Notes under the pieces: generated by a model | The model's database searches: none | Told to the model about the DNA's origin: nothing | What the model saw: only the letters and a program-made list of their open reading frames with translations | Program-made: the position numbers and the translations under genes | DNA from: Platerodrilus igneus | Lineage: Eukaryota; Arthropoda; Insecta; Coleoptera; Lycidae | DNA length: 64,000 bases | Direction of reading: 5' to 3' | NCBI GenBank assembly: GCA_036346225.1 | Contig: JARFIW010001491.1 | Coordinates: 1,674,001 to 1,738,000 of the forward strand | Shown: positions 32,794-45,435 of the stretch, piece by piece | How positions within the stretch are numbered: position 1 is the first letter of the stretch | Layout: the number at the start of each line of letters is the position of its first letter

Positions 32794-34934
32794 TGCTGTG
32801 AAACCTTTTTAATTAGAATCGAACCTCACGAATTGGGCGTCAAGAATGCTGTGAATCCTACAAAAAGCTATTCATTACCTTAACTGTGTTGGTCCATTGA
32901 CTTTCTTCTGTTAATCGCCTCGGCTGCTCCTCTAGTTAAACCTTCATCCTCATTCATATAAAAACACAAACACATTCCTACTACAAACATCAACGTTAAC
33001 TCTATTTACATCAATATTCACAATACATTAAAATTTCAAAATTAAAATTCAGCATAAATTTCAGTATCAGAAAATTTCAAGATTAAATCTGTTATCATTT
33101 TAATGTGCATCCAAAATTAAAGTCCTTGTAGGATGCCTCCTAATTAATATAACAATATATGCAGACCTGAGTCTGAGTACAAAGGGAGCATCTTCCACCC
33201 CTTTACGTTAATTAACCAGGTTCGTCTAATTGAGCTCAAAGACATACCCAAATTTTCATCATAATCCAGAACATAAATACTAAATACCCCTTTCTACTTA
33301 AACAAGCAAATTTCACCTTAAAATTAAAATTTTGTGGTTTGTACAAGTTTACTACTGTCCATTTTAAATAAACAAATTATAAAGTTATTCAACACACACC
33401 AAAATATCAAAGTTCGAACAAAATAGTATAATTTACCTGAAGGTTACTGCACTTGCAGCTTCAATGTACATCGTCCCTTTAGTTAATCACACCATTCCAA
33501 CTGGGTTATATTTACGGCTTCTGATTCTCAACGCTTTTAAAATTTTCTCCACCACCATTCATCTAAAGTTGTTTCAGGGCTTTTCCGGAACTCATCTGTG
33601 TATATCTGACCCTTGTTTTGTGGATCCAGACACGTTTATGAACCATTTAATTATTAACACCCCCGAAAAATAGCAAAGAAATTCATGCTTCTTTCACCAA
33701 TATACGCCAAAACTGCCTACTTTTGTGTATTCATTTGTCGTTGCAAATTTTGACTAATTAGTACAGTGATACTAACTTTATTACCTTGTATCTTCTTTTC
33801 TAAGTGCACTAAAGTACATTCATTGTAGCACGTAAAGAACAAACTGTTTTAAATCACCAAAATATACGAACAAACTGTTTAAATTATTCTATCAAACTCA
33901 GAAAACTAAAAAGCACTGTTTAACGCATTGAATCAAGTCGAAAATCTAAGAGAGCTTGTTCATATTCACCTGGGTATATAGAGGTTAGCCTGTCTGTCGG
34001 TCTGGTCCCCAAAACGGACAATTCTTCAGAATTTCGCATGCTAGGTTCCCATTCCGCAGCCCGGCATGCGATTTTTACGAAATTTGCACTCGCCCCAGTT
34101 AAATATCAGAAATTTCGACACGGCTCGCAACGTCTGGAAATAACTAATTAAATTTTATACAGAAATGTTATTTTTACCTCTCAAGTTTGCCTTTTACTTT
34201 CAACCAATCGCAACCCAGTGACGTTGCTCCACTCACGCCTTTTACTATATGTGTCTCGGTCTTGCGCATATTATCTGTCTCTATCTACCCTGTTCTTATT
34301 GGTGCAAATTGATATTCTTTATTATCGATTATTTCAGTCCATGTGGACTGCGAAATAACCCACCTTTAGCATTTCCCGTACCTATTAAGCTACGGTTTCT
34401 CCAAGATTCTCCGTAACCATTAATTATCTGCAAAATTTACGCAGAATGAGCTTTTTTAAAAATACACAGGTGTTCAAACATAATACTTCTAAATAACACT
34501 TCTACGATTTGCATTTTATTGGGTTTTTACAAGTTTTGATGCGTATTATATGTTCCTACTGGTTCAATTAACTTCAATTAAAATTAATACCCTTAAATTT
34601 TTAGTGACTCCTAATCAAATATTAATTATTATCTGTACATTTTGTTTAATACCGGTTACTTAAAATTGAGTTAATTAATATAAATTTTGCACGTAATTTC
34701 TATTTGTTTCTTTACTAGGAATAATTAAATTACACGTAGAGCTTTTAATACTGCTTCCTTTTTTTATAGCAAGCGTCTTGTACATAATTTAACTCCTTAT
34801 TTTTAATGAAACGATTGAATTTTTATACTTCACGGTTTTTATAATAACGCGTACCTTTTCCCAAAGCTTCTACACGGTGATTAAAATTATTTGATGTGAT
34901 CATTTAATTTTCTACCCTGGTCTAAATATGAGTA
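32794..34934 (-). repeat. 5' LTR of gypsy copy 1
   Basis: It has the same ends as 27321-29465. A TATATA box lies at 33975-33980. It would drive transcription toward lower coordinates. Confidence 0.9.
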
Positions 34935-35014
<80 letters not shown>

Positions 35015-35031
35015 AATATATATATATATAT
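34935..35031. repeat. (AT)n microsatellite, segment 2
   Basis: An AT run between gypsy copy 1 and the solo-LTR-like repeat. Confidence 0.95.
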
Positions 35032-36779
35032 TGCTATGTAATGAACGTCCAGTTGAACGCCACCGCTCTGTGTTTTTCTCTATAATCTTCTAATTTTAAT
35101 TTGCCACGGCTAGCCCAGTTTTATTTACACAGAATGCACAACGTTACGATGATCAAATTAATTTACCCCTTCAAATCTTACCTGTTTGGAATGATAAAAC
35201 GAAGTCAATCAATATTTGTATAACGAAAGGAAACAATATTTACATTTCACAATTTTGTAATCCTTTAAATAAACCCTTCAATCAATTAATATTACTTGGA
35301 TCATTTATCCCAAGAATTATATCCCTTTAATTTAATTTTAAAGTCGCCAAAAACGACACCTTTTACTAAAAAAATCTAGAACGTTCAAGACCTTTTTATC
35401 CTCTTTACGTAAATTTCAACATATTAAATATTTTTGTTGACTTCTTACAGATTGAAAAAATATATATTCAGTGTTTAAATTCAAATATGAAATGATTCCT
35501 TATACTAGTTAGCTCTGACCTGTGATATCTTGATTTGCTGTTGCGTGTTGTGGATCAACATCCCTTTATTATCTTCAATCGAAAACCAATGCTCTGCTTT
35601 GTACTCCTTCACGTGCTTTGAACCAATAGTTGTGTTACTCCTTATTTCCAAAATTCACTTGGTGCTTTACTTGGATTTCTCAACTTAGCTATCGCAATTT
35701 AAAACAAGTTGTATTTCTGAATACCACTTTTAGATTTCTTAATACCACTTAGAATTCGTAGGTTTCTTAGATCTTTCTTAATATCACACTTAGAATTCTT
35801 GGATTTTTTAGATACACTTTAGAGTTCGTAGGTTTCTTAGATACACTTTAGAAGCCCTACATTATTATAAACATTTAATTTAAATTAATTAACAAATTTC
35901 TACTCACGTTTTCAGCAAAACGTAATTTGTCATCAACTATTATTACACAACACCACTTTTCACAATAATATAATTTAAAATTTATTTATTTGACGCGTAA
36001 ATATTCGAGTAAGAGTGTTGCAAGTTCGACGTGCTTCAAATTGAGACTGCCTCTCCTTATCAACTCTGGGCGTTATATAGCTTTTGTTATATACATTTGG
36101 ATTGGTTTATCCGAACAGTCTTACAAAGTGTTGTAACCAACCATTGTTGTTTTTGGTATTCCTAGGCTTTTCAGGTTTTATTTCGGACGAAACTATTCTG
36201 CAGTTACGTATCATGCTGGTATTTACGATCTTTTTACGATCTTTTACGATCTTTGACCGCCTGTTTTGTTATTATCGTTGGACTTTAATTTAGCTTATGT
36301 CTGTTGTTTTGTGTAGATAAAGCTTTTGGAGAATTGAACAAATAACTGATGTAATATGAGTAATGTAAATCCATATGTTTTCGTTTATGTCTAGTATTTA
36401 AAACTTATTTTTGAAAGTGCGTTTCATATCAAAGCGCTTTATTATTTCTTCTTTATTACATGCGTAATTGCATGAAGACTTGCTAAGTTTTATTTTATCT
36501 CATGCGTATCTATTTTATATACTTATTGAACGCTTCTTGACATAGTTTAATTACACGTATAATTATTTCTCTGCTGAATACGTGTTCTATTATTAAAAGA
36601 TATGCTTACTGGCATTGATTAAAGTTAATTACGGTCCTTATACAGGGTGTTAAATGTTTGCCATTTGCATAATGTACGAATTATTTATTTTCCTGCTAAA
36701 TAAATGCAGTTTTCTAATTCCTATTGCTATTTACAGTTACGACGCGACCTTTACGACTCAATACACCCCTATCACAGCA
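35032..36779. repeat. Solo-LTR-like repeat in (AT)n
   Basis: It begins TGCTATGTAATG and ends CCCTATCACAGCA, so TGCT...AGCA ends are present, and pure AT lies directly on both sides. No coding content was recognised. It is the inverted relative of 13378-15272. A degenerate tandem array at 35700-35860 repeats ttagaattcgtaggtttctt. Length and ends suit a solo LTR, but no internal region of this family was seen. Confidence 0.65.
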
Positions 36780-36807
36780 ATATATATATATATATATATA
36801 TATATAT
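36780..36807. repeat. (AT)n microsatellite, segment 3
   Basis: A short AT run between the solo-LTR-like repeat and gypsy copy 2. Confidence 0.95.
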
Positions 36808-39069
36808 TGCTGTGAAACCTCTCTTATCCGTCAATGGTACTGGCCCTTTAAAAAAAAACATTCGAGCCCCACAGTTTGGGCGTCAAGAATGCTGTGAAAC
36901 CTTTTAAATCACCTGGTCCGTTGATTCCTTCTGTTAATCGCCTCGGCTGCTCTTCTAGATAACTTCCATTCTCAATCATAAAATTAAACAACACATTCCT
37001 ACCACAAACATCAACGTTAACTCTATTTACATCAATATTCAGAATACATTAAATTTTCAAATTAAATTTGAACATAAAATTCAGTTTTAAAAAGAATTTC
37101 CGGATTAATTTTATTATCATTTTACTGTGCATCCAAAATTAAAGTCCTTGTTGGATGCCTACTAATTAATATAACAAGATAAGCAGACCGGAGTCTGAGT
37201 ATAAAGGGAGCATCTACCCCCTTTACGTTAATTAACCAGGTTTGTCTAATTGAGCTCAAAGACCTACCCAAAGTTTCATCCTATTCCCGAACATCAAAAC
37301 AAAATACCCCTTTTTACTTAAACAAGCAAATTTCATCTTAAAATTAAATTTTTATGGTTAGAAAAATTCCACTAATGTCCATTTACAGTAAATCAATTAT
37401 AAAGTCATTCAATACACACACAAAAATGTCAAACAAAATAGTATAATTTACCTGAAGGTTATTGTCCTCGTAGCTTCAGTGTAATCGTCCCTTTTGTAAA
37501 TCACACCATTCCAACCGGATTCTATTTACAGCTTCAAGTTGTCAACGCTTTAAAAATGTTCTCCATCACCATTAATTTAAAGTTGTTTCTAGGCTTTTCC
37601 GGAACTCATCTGTGTATATCTGCCTCTGGTTCAGTGGATGCAGACACATTTACGAACCATTTAGTCATTAACACCCCCGCAAAATAGCAAAGAAATTCAT
37701 ACTTCCTTTTACCAATATTACCAATATACGCCAAAACTGCCTACTTTTGGGTATACATTTGTCGTTGTAAATTTTACTAATTGGTACCGTGATAATAAAC
37801 TTTTATTACCTTGATCTAAGTGCACTGAAGTACATTCATGTTAGCACGTAAAATAACCAACTATTTTGAGTCACTAAAATATACTAGCACACTTTAAATT
37901 ATTTAATTAACTAAAATGCACTGTTTAATATCAAGTCGCGGATGCACGAGCTTTTAACGCATCGAATCGTCGAAAGTCTAAGAGTCAAAGAGGAAACACC
38001 TATTCCCGCCTGTATATATAGCGAATAGCCGACACGTCGCTTTGTTCCCTAAAACGGGTAATTCCAACGAATTCCTCATTCTACGTTCCCAGTCTGTAGC
38101 CTGCACGTCGATTTTATGAATTTCGTACTCACCCCATTGAGATCTCAGAAAATTTCAACACGGCCCGCAAAGTTGTCCGAGAAAAACTAATTACTTTTAT
38201 ACAGAAATTGTTGTTCTACCTCTGATATATGCATCCTATTTTTAACCAATCGCAACCCCTTGACGTTGCTTAAATCCCGCCCTTTACAATATGTGTCTTT
38301 GCTTGACGCATTTTCTCTTTCCTTTTCTAACCTGTTCGTATTGGTGCAAATTTATATTCTTTATTATCGATTATATTTTAGTCCACGCGGACTGTTATCT
38401 GGGTTTAATAAACCCGTCTCGCACATTCTCGTGAATACTAAGTCCCGGTTTCTCCAAGATTCTTTGAAACATTAATTATTTGCCAAATTTACGCAGAATG
38501 AGCTTTTTAAAAATACGCAGGTGTTCTGTATTTCCTGCTAAAGCATCTGATCGTTTCCAATATCCTTAGAATCAACATGTTTATCCAAACAAATTAACTT
38601 GAAATTGCCTTTTAAAAACACGCAGGGTGTTCAAACGTAACATTTTAAATAACCTTCCTACGATTTGACTATTATTGGGTTTTACAAGTTTTATGCTTAT
38701 TATTAATAATGGTTTAATTAACTCTAATTAAATTGATTTCTATCCTTTCATTTTAGCGAATACAAATTATTATCCGTACGTTTTGTTTTACTACCGGTTA
38801 CTTAAAATAGGGTTAATTAATATAAACTTTGCACGTAATTTCCATTTGTTTAGGAATAATTAAATTATCCACTGCGCTTTTCAATACTGCTTCTTTTGAT
38901 GTAAAGCGTCTTATAGATAATTTAAATTTCTTATTTTACTGAAACGACCGTGTTTATTTATGCTTCAAGGTTTTAATAAAGCGTATTATTTAATGAAATT
39001 CCTTATACACGGTAATTAAAATTATTTGATTTGATTATTTAATTTTCTACCCTGGTCTAAATATGAGTA
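36808..39069 (-). repeat. 3' LTR of gypsy copy 2
   Basis: It matches 42157-44423 with differences mostly in homopolymer length. A TATATATA box lies at about 38013-38020. A fossil PBS-plus-LTR-end segment is at 36860-36902. Confidence 0.9.
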
Positions 39070-39083
39070 TTTTCCCCCTATTT
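39070..39083 (-). promoter_or_regulatory. Polypurine tract of gypsy copy 2
   Basis: The same AAATAGGGGGAAAA as copy 1, adjacent to the 3' LTR. Confidence 0.75.
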
Positions 39084-39149
39084 GAATACAAATAATCCCA
39101 CTTATTTGAATGCAAATATAAAGCATTTAGACAAAAAATTACAAAAAAT

Positions 39150-39600
39150 TTGCCTATCTCTCTACCCTTATCTATCTAACTTACCTACTTTGTCTCCAAT
39201 CAAAAAAAAATATTTACACCTATCCTATATCCCTATCCTATTCCTAACTCTCACCTACTTCTATAAACTGAAATTATCCCTAACTTCATCCTACTTATCC
39301 ATCTAATCCTATATACATCCTATATACCTATCCTATTCCTAACTTTTAACTACTCTTCACTATACTTTACTTCCCCCTACCTAATCCTATATGCCTATCC
39401 TACTCTTACTCTATTCCTAACTCTCCACTAATCTTATATAAAATATCTATACTTAACCTATCTTATTTTCTTCCTACATTTACTCTTTATCCTCATCCTA
39501 AACCTATTCCTAATTATCTCCCATATTTATCCTATACCTAGCTTTATTTTCTATAAACACTTACTTCTACTTTTCTATATACACCTATCTCTATTCTTAT
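39150..39600 (-). repeat. CTATCCTA-rich spacer of gypsy copy 2
   Basis: Homologous to 29560-30050, with the same pyrimidine-rich repeats on the plus strand. Confidence 0.8.
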
Positions 39601-39601
39601 C

Positions 39602-40560
39602 CTATTTAAATCTAACTCTCTTCTTGACCCTCCAAGTCTTTCTTCTCACCAACCTAATACTCTTCATCCCTATCTCTCCCCCTTCTATATCTATACTTAA
39701 CATCTCTATTATCTCACATACAATAAACTTATCATCCCTATTATCCTGACTCTTAAATATTACTTCTTCTTCAGTCCCTACACTTGTCTGTTTCTTATTC
39801 ATTATCATTTCCTTTTCTGCCGACAAACCAAACGATACTACTTTAAAATTATCAAATTTTCCCTCTACGGAAAATCCTCTGTACCTGCTAGAATGCTTGT
39901 GTAATGGAATCCGCCAGAATGAATCCCTTAAATCTACTTGATTAAAAACAAACTTGCCATCTTTACTTAATTTCGCCTTCACCTGCTCCTGATATGCTGC
40001 TTCTACCCCCACTACTTCTGCATGTTTTTGTATTAAAGCTTGAACCTCTACTTTCCTTTCCTCTGGACATCTTATCGTGTTGATCTGTTTACCTTCATCA
40101 TCCTCTACCTCTACTACATTAATACTAAACCCCGTGTCATCCTCTGTGACTTCATAACTGCCCTTCCATGGCACTACTCTATCCCTAATCCTTATTACCT
40201 TCCTTTCCATATCTATCAAAACCCCTAACTTCATCATACAGTCAACACCTAAAATGCTCTGAAACTTCAGTCCAGGTACAATTACAAACTCCTGTTCACA
40301 GCTAAAACCTCCTATATCTATCCTAAGCACCACAACACTATTTACTACAGCAAACTTCTTTTTATTTGGAGCTACTAAATGGCTACGTTTTATAGGCATA
40401 ATTCTATCACAAACCTTATCCCTAATTTTGCTGACGAATTCCTCCGATATTAAACTCGCCTCTGCCCCTGTATCAAGTAATACTTCTACATTATTCTCAA
40501 AATTTCTAAATTAATAATTGGCAAACATAATTTTCCTCAGTTTCTGGCTCTACTTCCTCC
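39602..40560 (-). pseudogene. gypsy protease-RT remnant with two deletions
   Basis: Protease and RT remnants are fused in one open frame of 265 codons (39602-40399). The protease body lies downstream of a DTGAEASLI active site that is in another phase near 40460. It continues as CPEERKVEVQALIQKHAEVV. The finger region with RLCLDARK found in copy 1 is deleted here (VEAAYQEQVKAKLS joins KDGKFVFNQVDLR). The same FGLS-AEKE junction as copy 1 follows. No YxDD box is present. Confidence 0.85.
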
Positions 40561-40575
40561 TCAATTTTGAAAAAT

Positions 40576-42014
40576 TCACGTGGATGTTCGTATACATTTA
40601 CACAGAAATCTAGTGGTCTGTCGCGTTCTAAAATCCTGTCTCATCCTGTTTTCCGTGCTTGGTCCTGGTTGTCCTTCTACAACCTGTGCGTACGTCCTCC
40701 TCGTGTTAATATCCGTGTCCCTATCTCTATTCGGCGTGCTGGTCACAGTCCTGTTTACTTCCGGTAAACTGTTCTGTCTTGTGTAACTAGGTCTTGGCGT
40801 CGGTCCCCTAGTCGCACTATTACTTCTGTATTCCTGTCCTCGTCGTTCCCAATTCGGTCGAAAATTTCTGTTGTAGTCAGGCCGTCTCGGATAATTCGGT
40901 GTCCTGTTGTCAAACCTAACTGTGTTAACGTTTCGTTCTCGTATCTCTCTTGTCCGTCCAACACATACATCGTCATATCTCTGTAAATACTCTAAAAATG
41001 TCTCCCGTTCTGTGATGTTTTGTAAGGCCACGTGTTGTCTAATTTCCAGTTCAAAATGTCGTGATAGGTACTTGATTATCTGTCTGTCCGTCAATGGTGG
41101 ATTCAGTTGTTTGGCCACACTGTACTTGCGGATGGCATATTGCTCCCTAGAACCTGCAAACTCTCCCTTAAATTTTCCTGTAATCAAGTCGTCTCGTACC
41201 TGGTCTTGTCTGTGGTCACTCCAGTAGTGTTTTAAAAATTTGTCTTCAAAGTCCTGATACGTGTCTATGTCCTGTCCTACTAAATTGTACCATGCTTCCG
41301 CGTTGTCCTTTAATAAAGCCTTTATCGTATTTAGTTTAGTCTGTTCGTCAAATAAATTTCCCACTAGATTTCTTACACTATTTATAAAAATTTGTGGATT
41401 TACCCTGTTATCACCATAAAACTTCATGTGTTGGTCCAATGATACTCCACCTGTATAAAATCTGGGACCTTCCCCCGTTAAATTTGATATGTTGTATTTA
41501 ATACTACTAACTTCGCGTTCTACCCTGCCTAACTGATCCCTACATGAGTCCGTTACTTCAGTCATTTTTACGTTTATTTCTTCTTCACAGAAAATGCGTA
41601 CTTCGGACCTTAAATGTCCCATTTCCTGTCGAAGACCTGTAATATCACGTTCATTTTTTTCAACCCTATTTTCAACTTCCCCCATCTTTACGGTAAGACT
41701 ATTTTAAATTCTGAAACTTCTTGATTCGTCTTATCTATTTTCTGACTAATTTGCTCAAACTTACGATTCGATTCCTCACTCATTTCTCTAATCTCTTCTA
41801 ACTTCCTGCTCGATTCTTCCCTAGCTCTATTAGATTCATCGTTCATTCTCTCTAACATTCTCAATATCATCTCGTTTCCTTGATCCCCCGATTCCGTCCT
41901 CGACTGATCTCTACTGCCTCCTGCTTCTTCCATTTTCGAATTTTTCCCACACAATGCACTATCGTCACTTCCAATTTCCACTCCTTGACTCCTTAACCAC
42001 TCCTTTCTCTGCAT
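40576..42014 (-). pseudogene. gypsy gag, copy 2
   Basis: Frame 41688-42014 gives the N-terminal coiled-coil start (MQRKEWLRSQGVEIGSDD). Frame 40576-41685 gives most of gag: HMKFYGDNRVNPQIFINS, FLKHYWSDHRQDQVRDDL, ERETFLEYLQRYDDVCVGR and an Arg- and Asn-rich C-terminus. They are split by one missing T in a run near 41702, where copy 1 has five T and copy 2 four. The frameshift could be genuine or a sequencing error. No CCHC knuckle is present. Confidence 0.8.
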
Positions 42015-42136
42015 ACGTTCTAATCACTCTCACACACTCTAAAATACTTTTAAATTTATCCACAAACAGAAACTCTCTCTCAGATCGCCAGTTTCCTGGA
42101 ATAAAATAACAAAAATTTTATTTGGAACTCGAGCCT

Positions 42137-42152
42137 CACTTTTGGGTCGCCA
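42137..42152 (-). promoter_or_regulatory. Primer-binding site of gypsy copy 2
   Basis: TGGCGACCCAAAAGTG on the sense strand, four bases from the LTR end, identical to copy 1. Confidence 0.6.
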
Positions 42153-42156
42153 AGAA

Positions 42157-44421
42157 TGCTGTGAAACCTCTCTTATCCGTCAATGGTACTGGCCCTTTAA
42201 AAAAAAACATTCGAGCCCCACAGTTTGGGCGTCAAGAATGCTGTGAAACCTTTTAAATCACCTGGTCCGTTGATTCCTTCTGTTAATCGCCTCGGCTGCT
42301 CTTCTAGATAACTTCCATTCTCAATCATAAAATTAAACAACACATTCCTACCACAAACATCAACGTTAACTCTATTTACATCAATATTCAGAATACATTA
42401 AATTTTCAAATTAAATTTGAACATAAAATTCAGTTTTAAAAAGAATTTCCGGATTAATTTTATTATCATTTTACTGTGCATCCAAAATTAAAGTCCTTGT
42501 TGGATGCCTACTAATTAATATAACAAGATAAGCAGACCGGAGTCTGAGTATAAAGGAGCATCTACCCCCCTTTACGTTAATTAACCAGGTTTGTCTAATT
42601 GAGCTCAAAGACCTACCCAAAGTTTCATCCTATTCCCGAACATCAAAACAAAATACCCTTTTACTTAAACAAGCAAATTTCATCTTAAAATTAAATTTTA
42701 TGGTTAGAAAAATTCCACTAATGTCCATTTACAGTAAATCAATTATAAAGTCATTCAATACACACACAAAATGTCAAACAAAATAGTATAATTTACCTGA
42801 AGGTTATTGTCCTCGTAGCTTCAGTGTAATCGTCCCTTTGTAAATCACACCATTCCAACCGGATTCTATTTACAGCTTCAAGTTGTCAACGCTTTAAAAA
42901 TGTTCTCCATCACCATTAATTTAAAGTTGTTTCTAGGCTTTTCCGGAACTCATCTGTGTATATCTGCCTCTGGTTCAGTGGATGCAGACACATTTACGAA
43001 CCATTTAGTCATTAACACCCCCGCAAAATAGCAAAGAAATTCATACTTCCTTTTACCAATATTACCAATATACGCCAAAACTGCCTACTTTTGGGTATAC
43101 ATTTGTCGTTGTAAATTTTACTAATTGGTACCGTGATAATAAACTTTTATTACCTTGATCTAAGTGCACTGAAGTACATTCATGTTAGCACGTAAAATAA
43201 CCAACTATTTTGAGTCACTAAAATATACTAGCACACTTTAAATTATTTAATTAACTAAAATGCACTGTTTAATATCAAGTCGCGGATGCACGAGCTTTTA
43301 ACGCATCGAATCGTCGAAAGTCTAAGAGTCAAAAGAGAGGGAAACACCTATTCCCGCCTGTATATATAGCGAATAGCCGACACGTCGCTTTGTTCCCTAA
43401 AACGGGTAATTCCAACGAATTCCTCATTCTACGTTCCCAGTCTGTAGCCTGCACGTCGATTTTTTATGAATTTCGTACTCACCCCATTGAGATCTCAGAA
43501 AATTTCAACACGGCCCGCAAAGTTGTCCGAGAAAAACTAATTACTTTTATACAGAAATTGTTGTTCTACCTCTGATATATGCATCCTATTTTTAACCAAT
43601 CGCAACCCCTTGACGTTGCTTAAATCCCGCCCTTTTTACAATATGTGTCTTTGCTTGACGCATTTTCTCTTTCCTTTTCTAACCTGTTCGTATTGGTGCA
43701 AATTTATATTCTTTATTATCGATTATATTTTAGTCCACGCGGACTGTTATCTGGGTTTAATAAACCCGTCTCGCACATTCTCGTGAATACTAAGTCCCGG
43801 TTTCTCCAAGATTCTTTGAAACATTAATTATTTGCCAAATTTACGCAGAATGAGCTTTTTAAAATACGCAGGTGTTCTGTATTTCCTGCTAAAGCATCTG
43901 ATCGTTTCCAATATCCTTAGAATCAACATGTTTATCCAAACAAATTAACTTGAAATTGCCTTTTAAAAACACGCAGGGGTGTTCAAACGTAACATTTTAA
44001 ATAACCTTCCTACGATTTGACTATTATTGGGTTTTTACAAGTTTTATGCTTATTATTAATAATGGTTTAATTAACTCTAATTAAATTGATTTCTATCCTT
44101 TCATTTTAGCGAATACAAATTATTATCCGTACGTTTTGTTTTACTACCGGTTACTTAAAATAGGGTTAATTAATATAAACTTTGCACGTAATTTCCATTT
44201 GTTTAGGAATAATTAAATTATCCACTGCGCTTTTCAATACTGCTTCTTTTGATGTAAAGCGTCTTATAGATAATTTAAATTTCTTATTTTTACTGAAACG
44301 ACCGTGTTTATTTATGCTTCAAGGTTTTAATAAAGCGTATTATTTAATGAAATTCCTTATACACGGTAATTAAAATTATTTGATTTGATTATTTAATTTT
44401 CTACCCTGGTCTAAATATGAG

Positions 44422-44423
<2 letters not shown>
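42157..44423 (-). repeat. 5' LTR of gypsy copy 2
   Basis: It runs TGCTGTGAAACC to ATATGAGTA on the plus strand. A TATATATA box lies at 43361-43368. Confidence 0.9.

Positions 44424-44467
<44 letters not shown>
44424..44467. repeat. (AT)n microsatellite, segment 4
   Basis: The right-hand remainder of the AT tract that hosts the three insertions. Confidence 0.95.
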
Positions 44468-44470
<3 letters not shown>

Positions 44471-44884
44471 CATGCTGGAGTAGTATAAGTCTTTTGCAAA
44501 GTATGTTTTATTTAAAAAAAAATGTATGAATATTGCTGTATTTTTGATAATTATAGAAAAATTACATTAGCATTCGTTTTTCTATACATATCTTCGTTTC
44601 TATTAACTTTACAAAAAAATTTCAAGAGACCGAAATTAAAGCTGATAAAATTTGGTATAAAATAAAGTATTTTCAATACATTGTGATGGGAAGCCGGCGT
44701 TTGATAAGACAGGTAAGTTTACGTATGTAACAGATCATCACTATGAGTCGCCTGAAATGATGAAAAAACGTGTACTTAACCATTTTTCTGTATTTATTGA
44801 AGTATCAGAAGATATTCTTGGGGTCTTTCTGAATCGTTTGGTACTAGGCCGATATATGTACGACCTATACTTTAAGAATTAATG

Positions 44885-45435
44885 CTGATTTTAACATGTA
44901 AAACATCCATTATCAACATAAAAAAAATTGTCTTTTAATTAATAACTCGGCGAATTTGGGCCGTACAGAAATGAATAAAAAACGAAATTGTTCGTAATTA
45001 GATTTCTCTATAACTTTTATATAAAACATTTCTCGATTCGAGAGTCCATTTTTGAGATATTAGCGAAAAATGCGCGACGCGTGTACGCGATTTCGTTGGG
45101 TCGCAAAACTACCTGTTTAAAACAATTATATCTTTGCTCCATTTGGTCGTACAGCCTTGAATAAAAAAATGAAATTGTGCGGGATTTTGTAAGCTACAAT
45201 TTTGATATCAACATAAGTTTCCGTAAAGTTGATATTTTCCGAGTTATTTGCAAAAACTAATTTTTTGGACCTTTTGGACCCTTCCCTGTCCGCAACGTAG
45301 CGTCTACACGTGGGGACTTTTAATATGTTGAATAGTACCTTAAAACAAGCCTGTTTACAAAGTTTCAGCCGAGTCAGTATTATTTGTTCCAAATCGACAA
45401 ATTTCGAGTTATTTTACTGGGTTATTAGGAATGAT
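44885..45435. repeat. Dispersed repeat, inverted copy of 26300-26830
   Basis: See 26300-26830. The minus-strand frame at 45126-45392 is not clearly coding because the other copy has many frame breaks. Confidence 0.75.

Larger units (their letters stand above)
27321..34934 (-). mobile_element. Ty3/gypsy LTR retrotransposon, copy 1 (non-autonomous)
   Basis: Two nearly identical LTRs of about 2.14 kb bracket gag, protease and a truncated RT on the minus strand. Primer-binding and polypurine sites are in the expected places. It sits inside an (AT)n tract, so the target duplication cannot be read. RNase H and integrase are absent. Confidence 0.9.
36808..44423 (-). mobile_element. Ty3/gypsy LTR retrotransposon, copy 2 (non-autonomous)
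   Basis: It has the same structure, orientation and internal deletion as copy 1, but its LTRs (about 2.26 kb) form a distinct subfamily with many differences. The two LTRs of this copy are nearly identical, so the insertion is recent. Confidence 0.9.

Noticed and set aside
40567..41227. Plus-strand frames in the gypsy block
   Set aside because: They are antisense to gag and protease of copy 2.
27226..44467. CRISPR-like or satellite array from regularly spaced repeats
   Set aside because: The repeats are LTRs and AT microsatellites; no short direct repeats with unique spacers exist.
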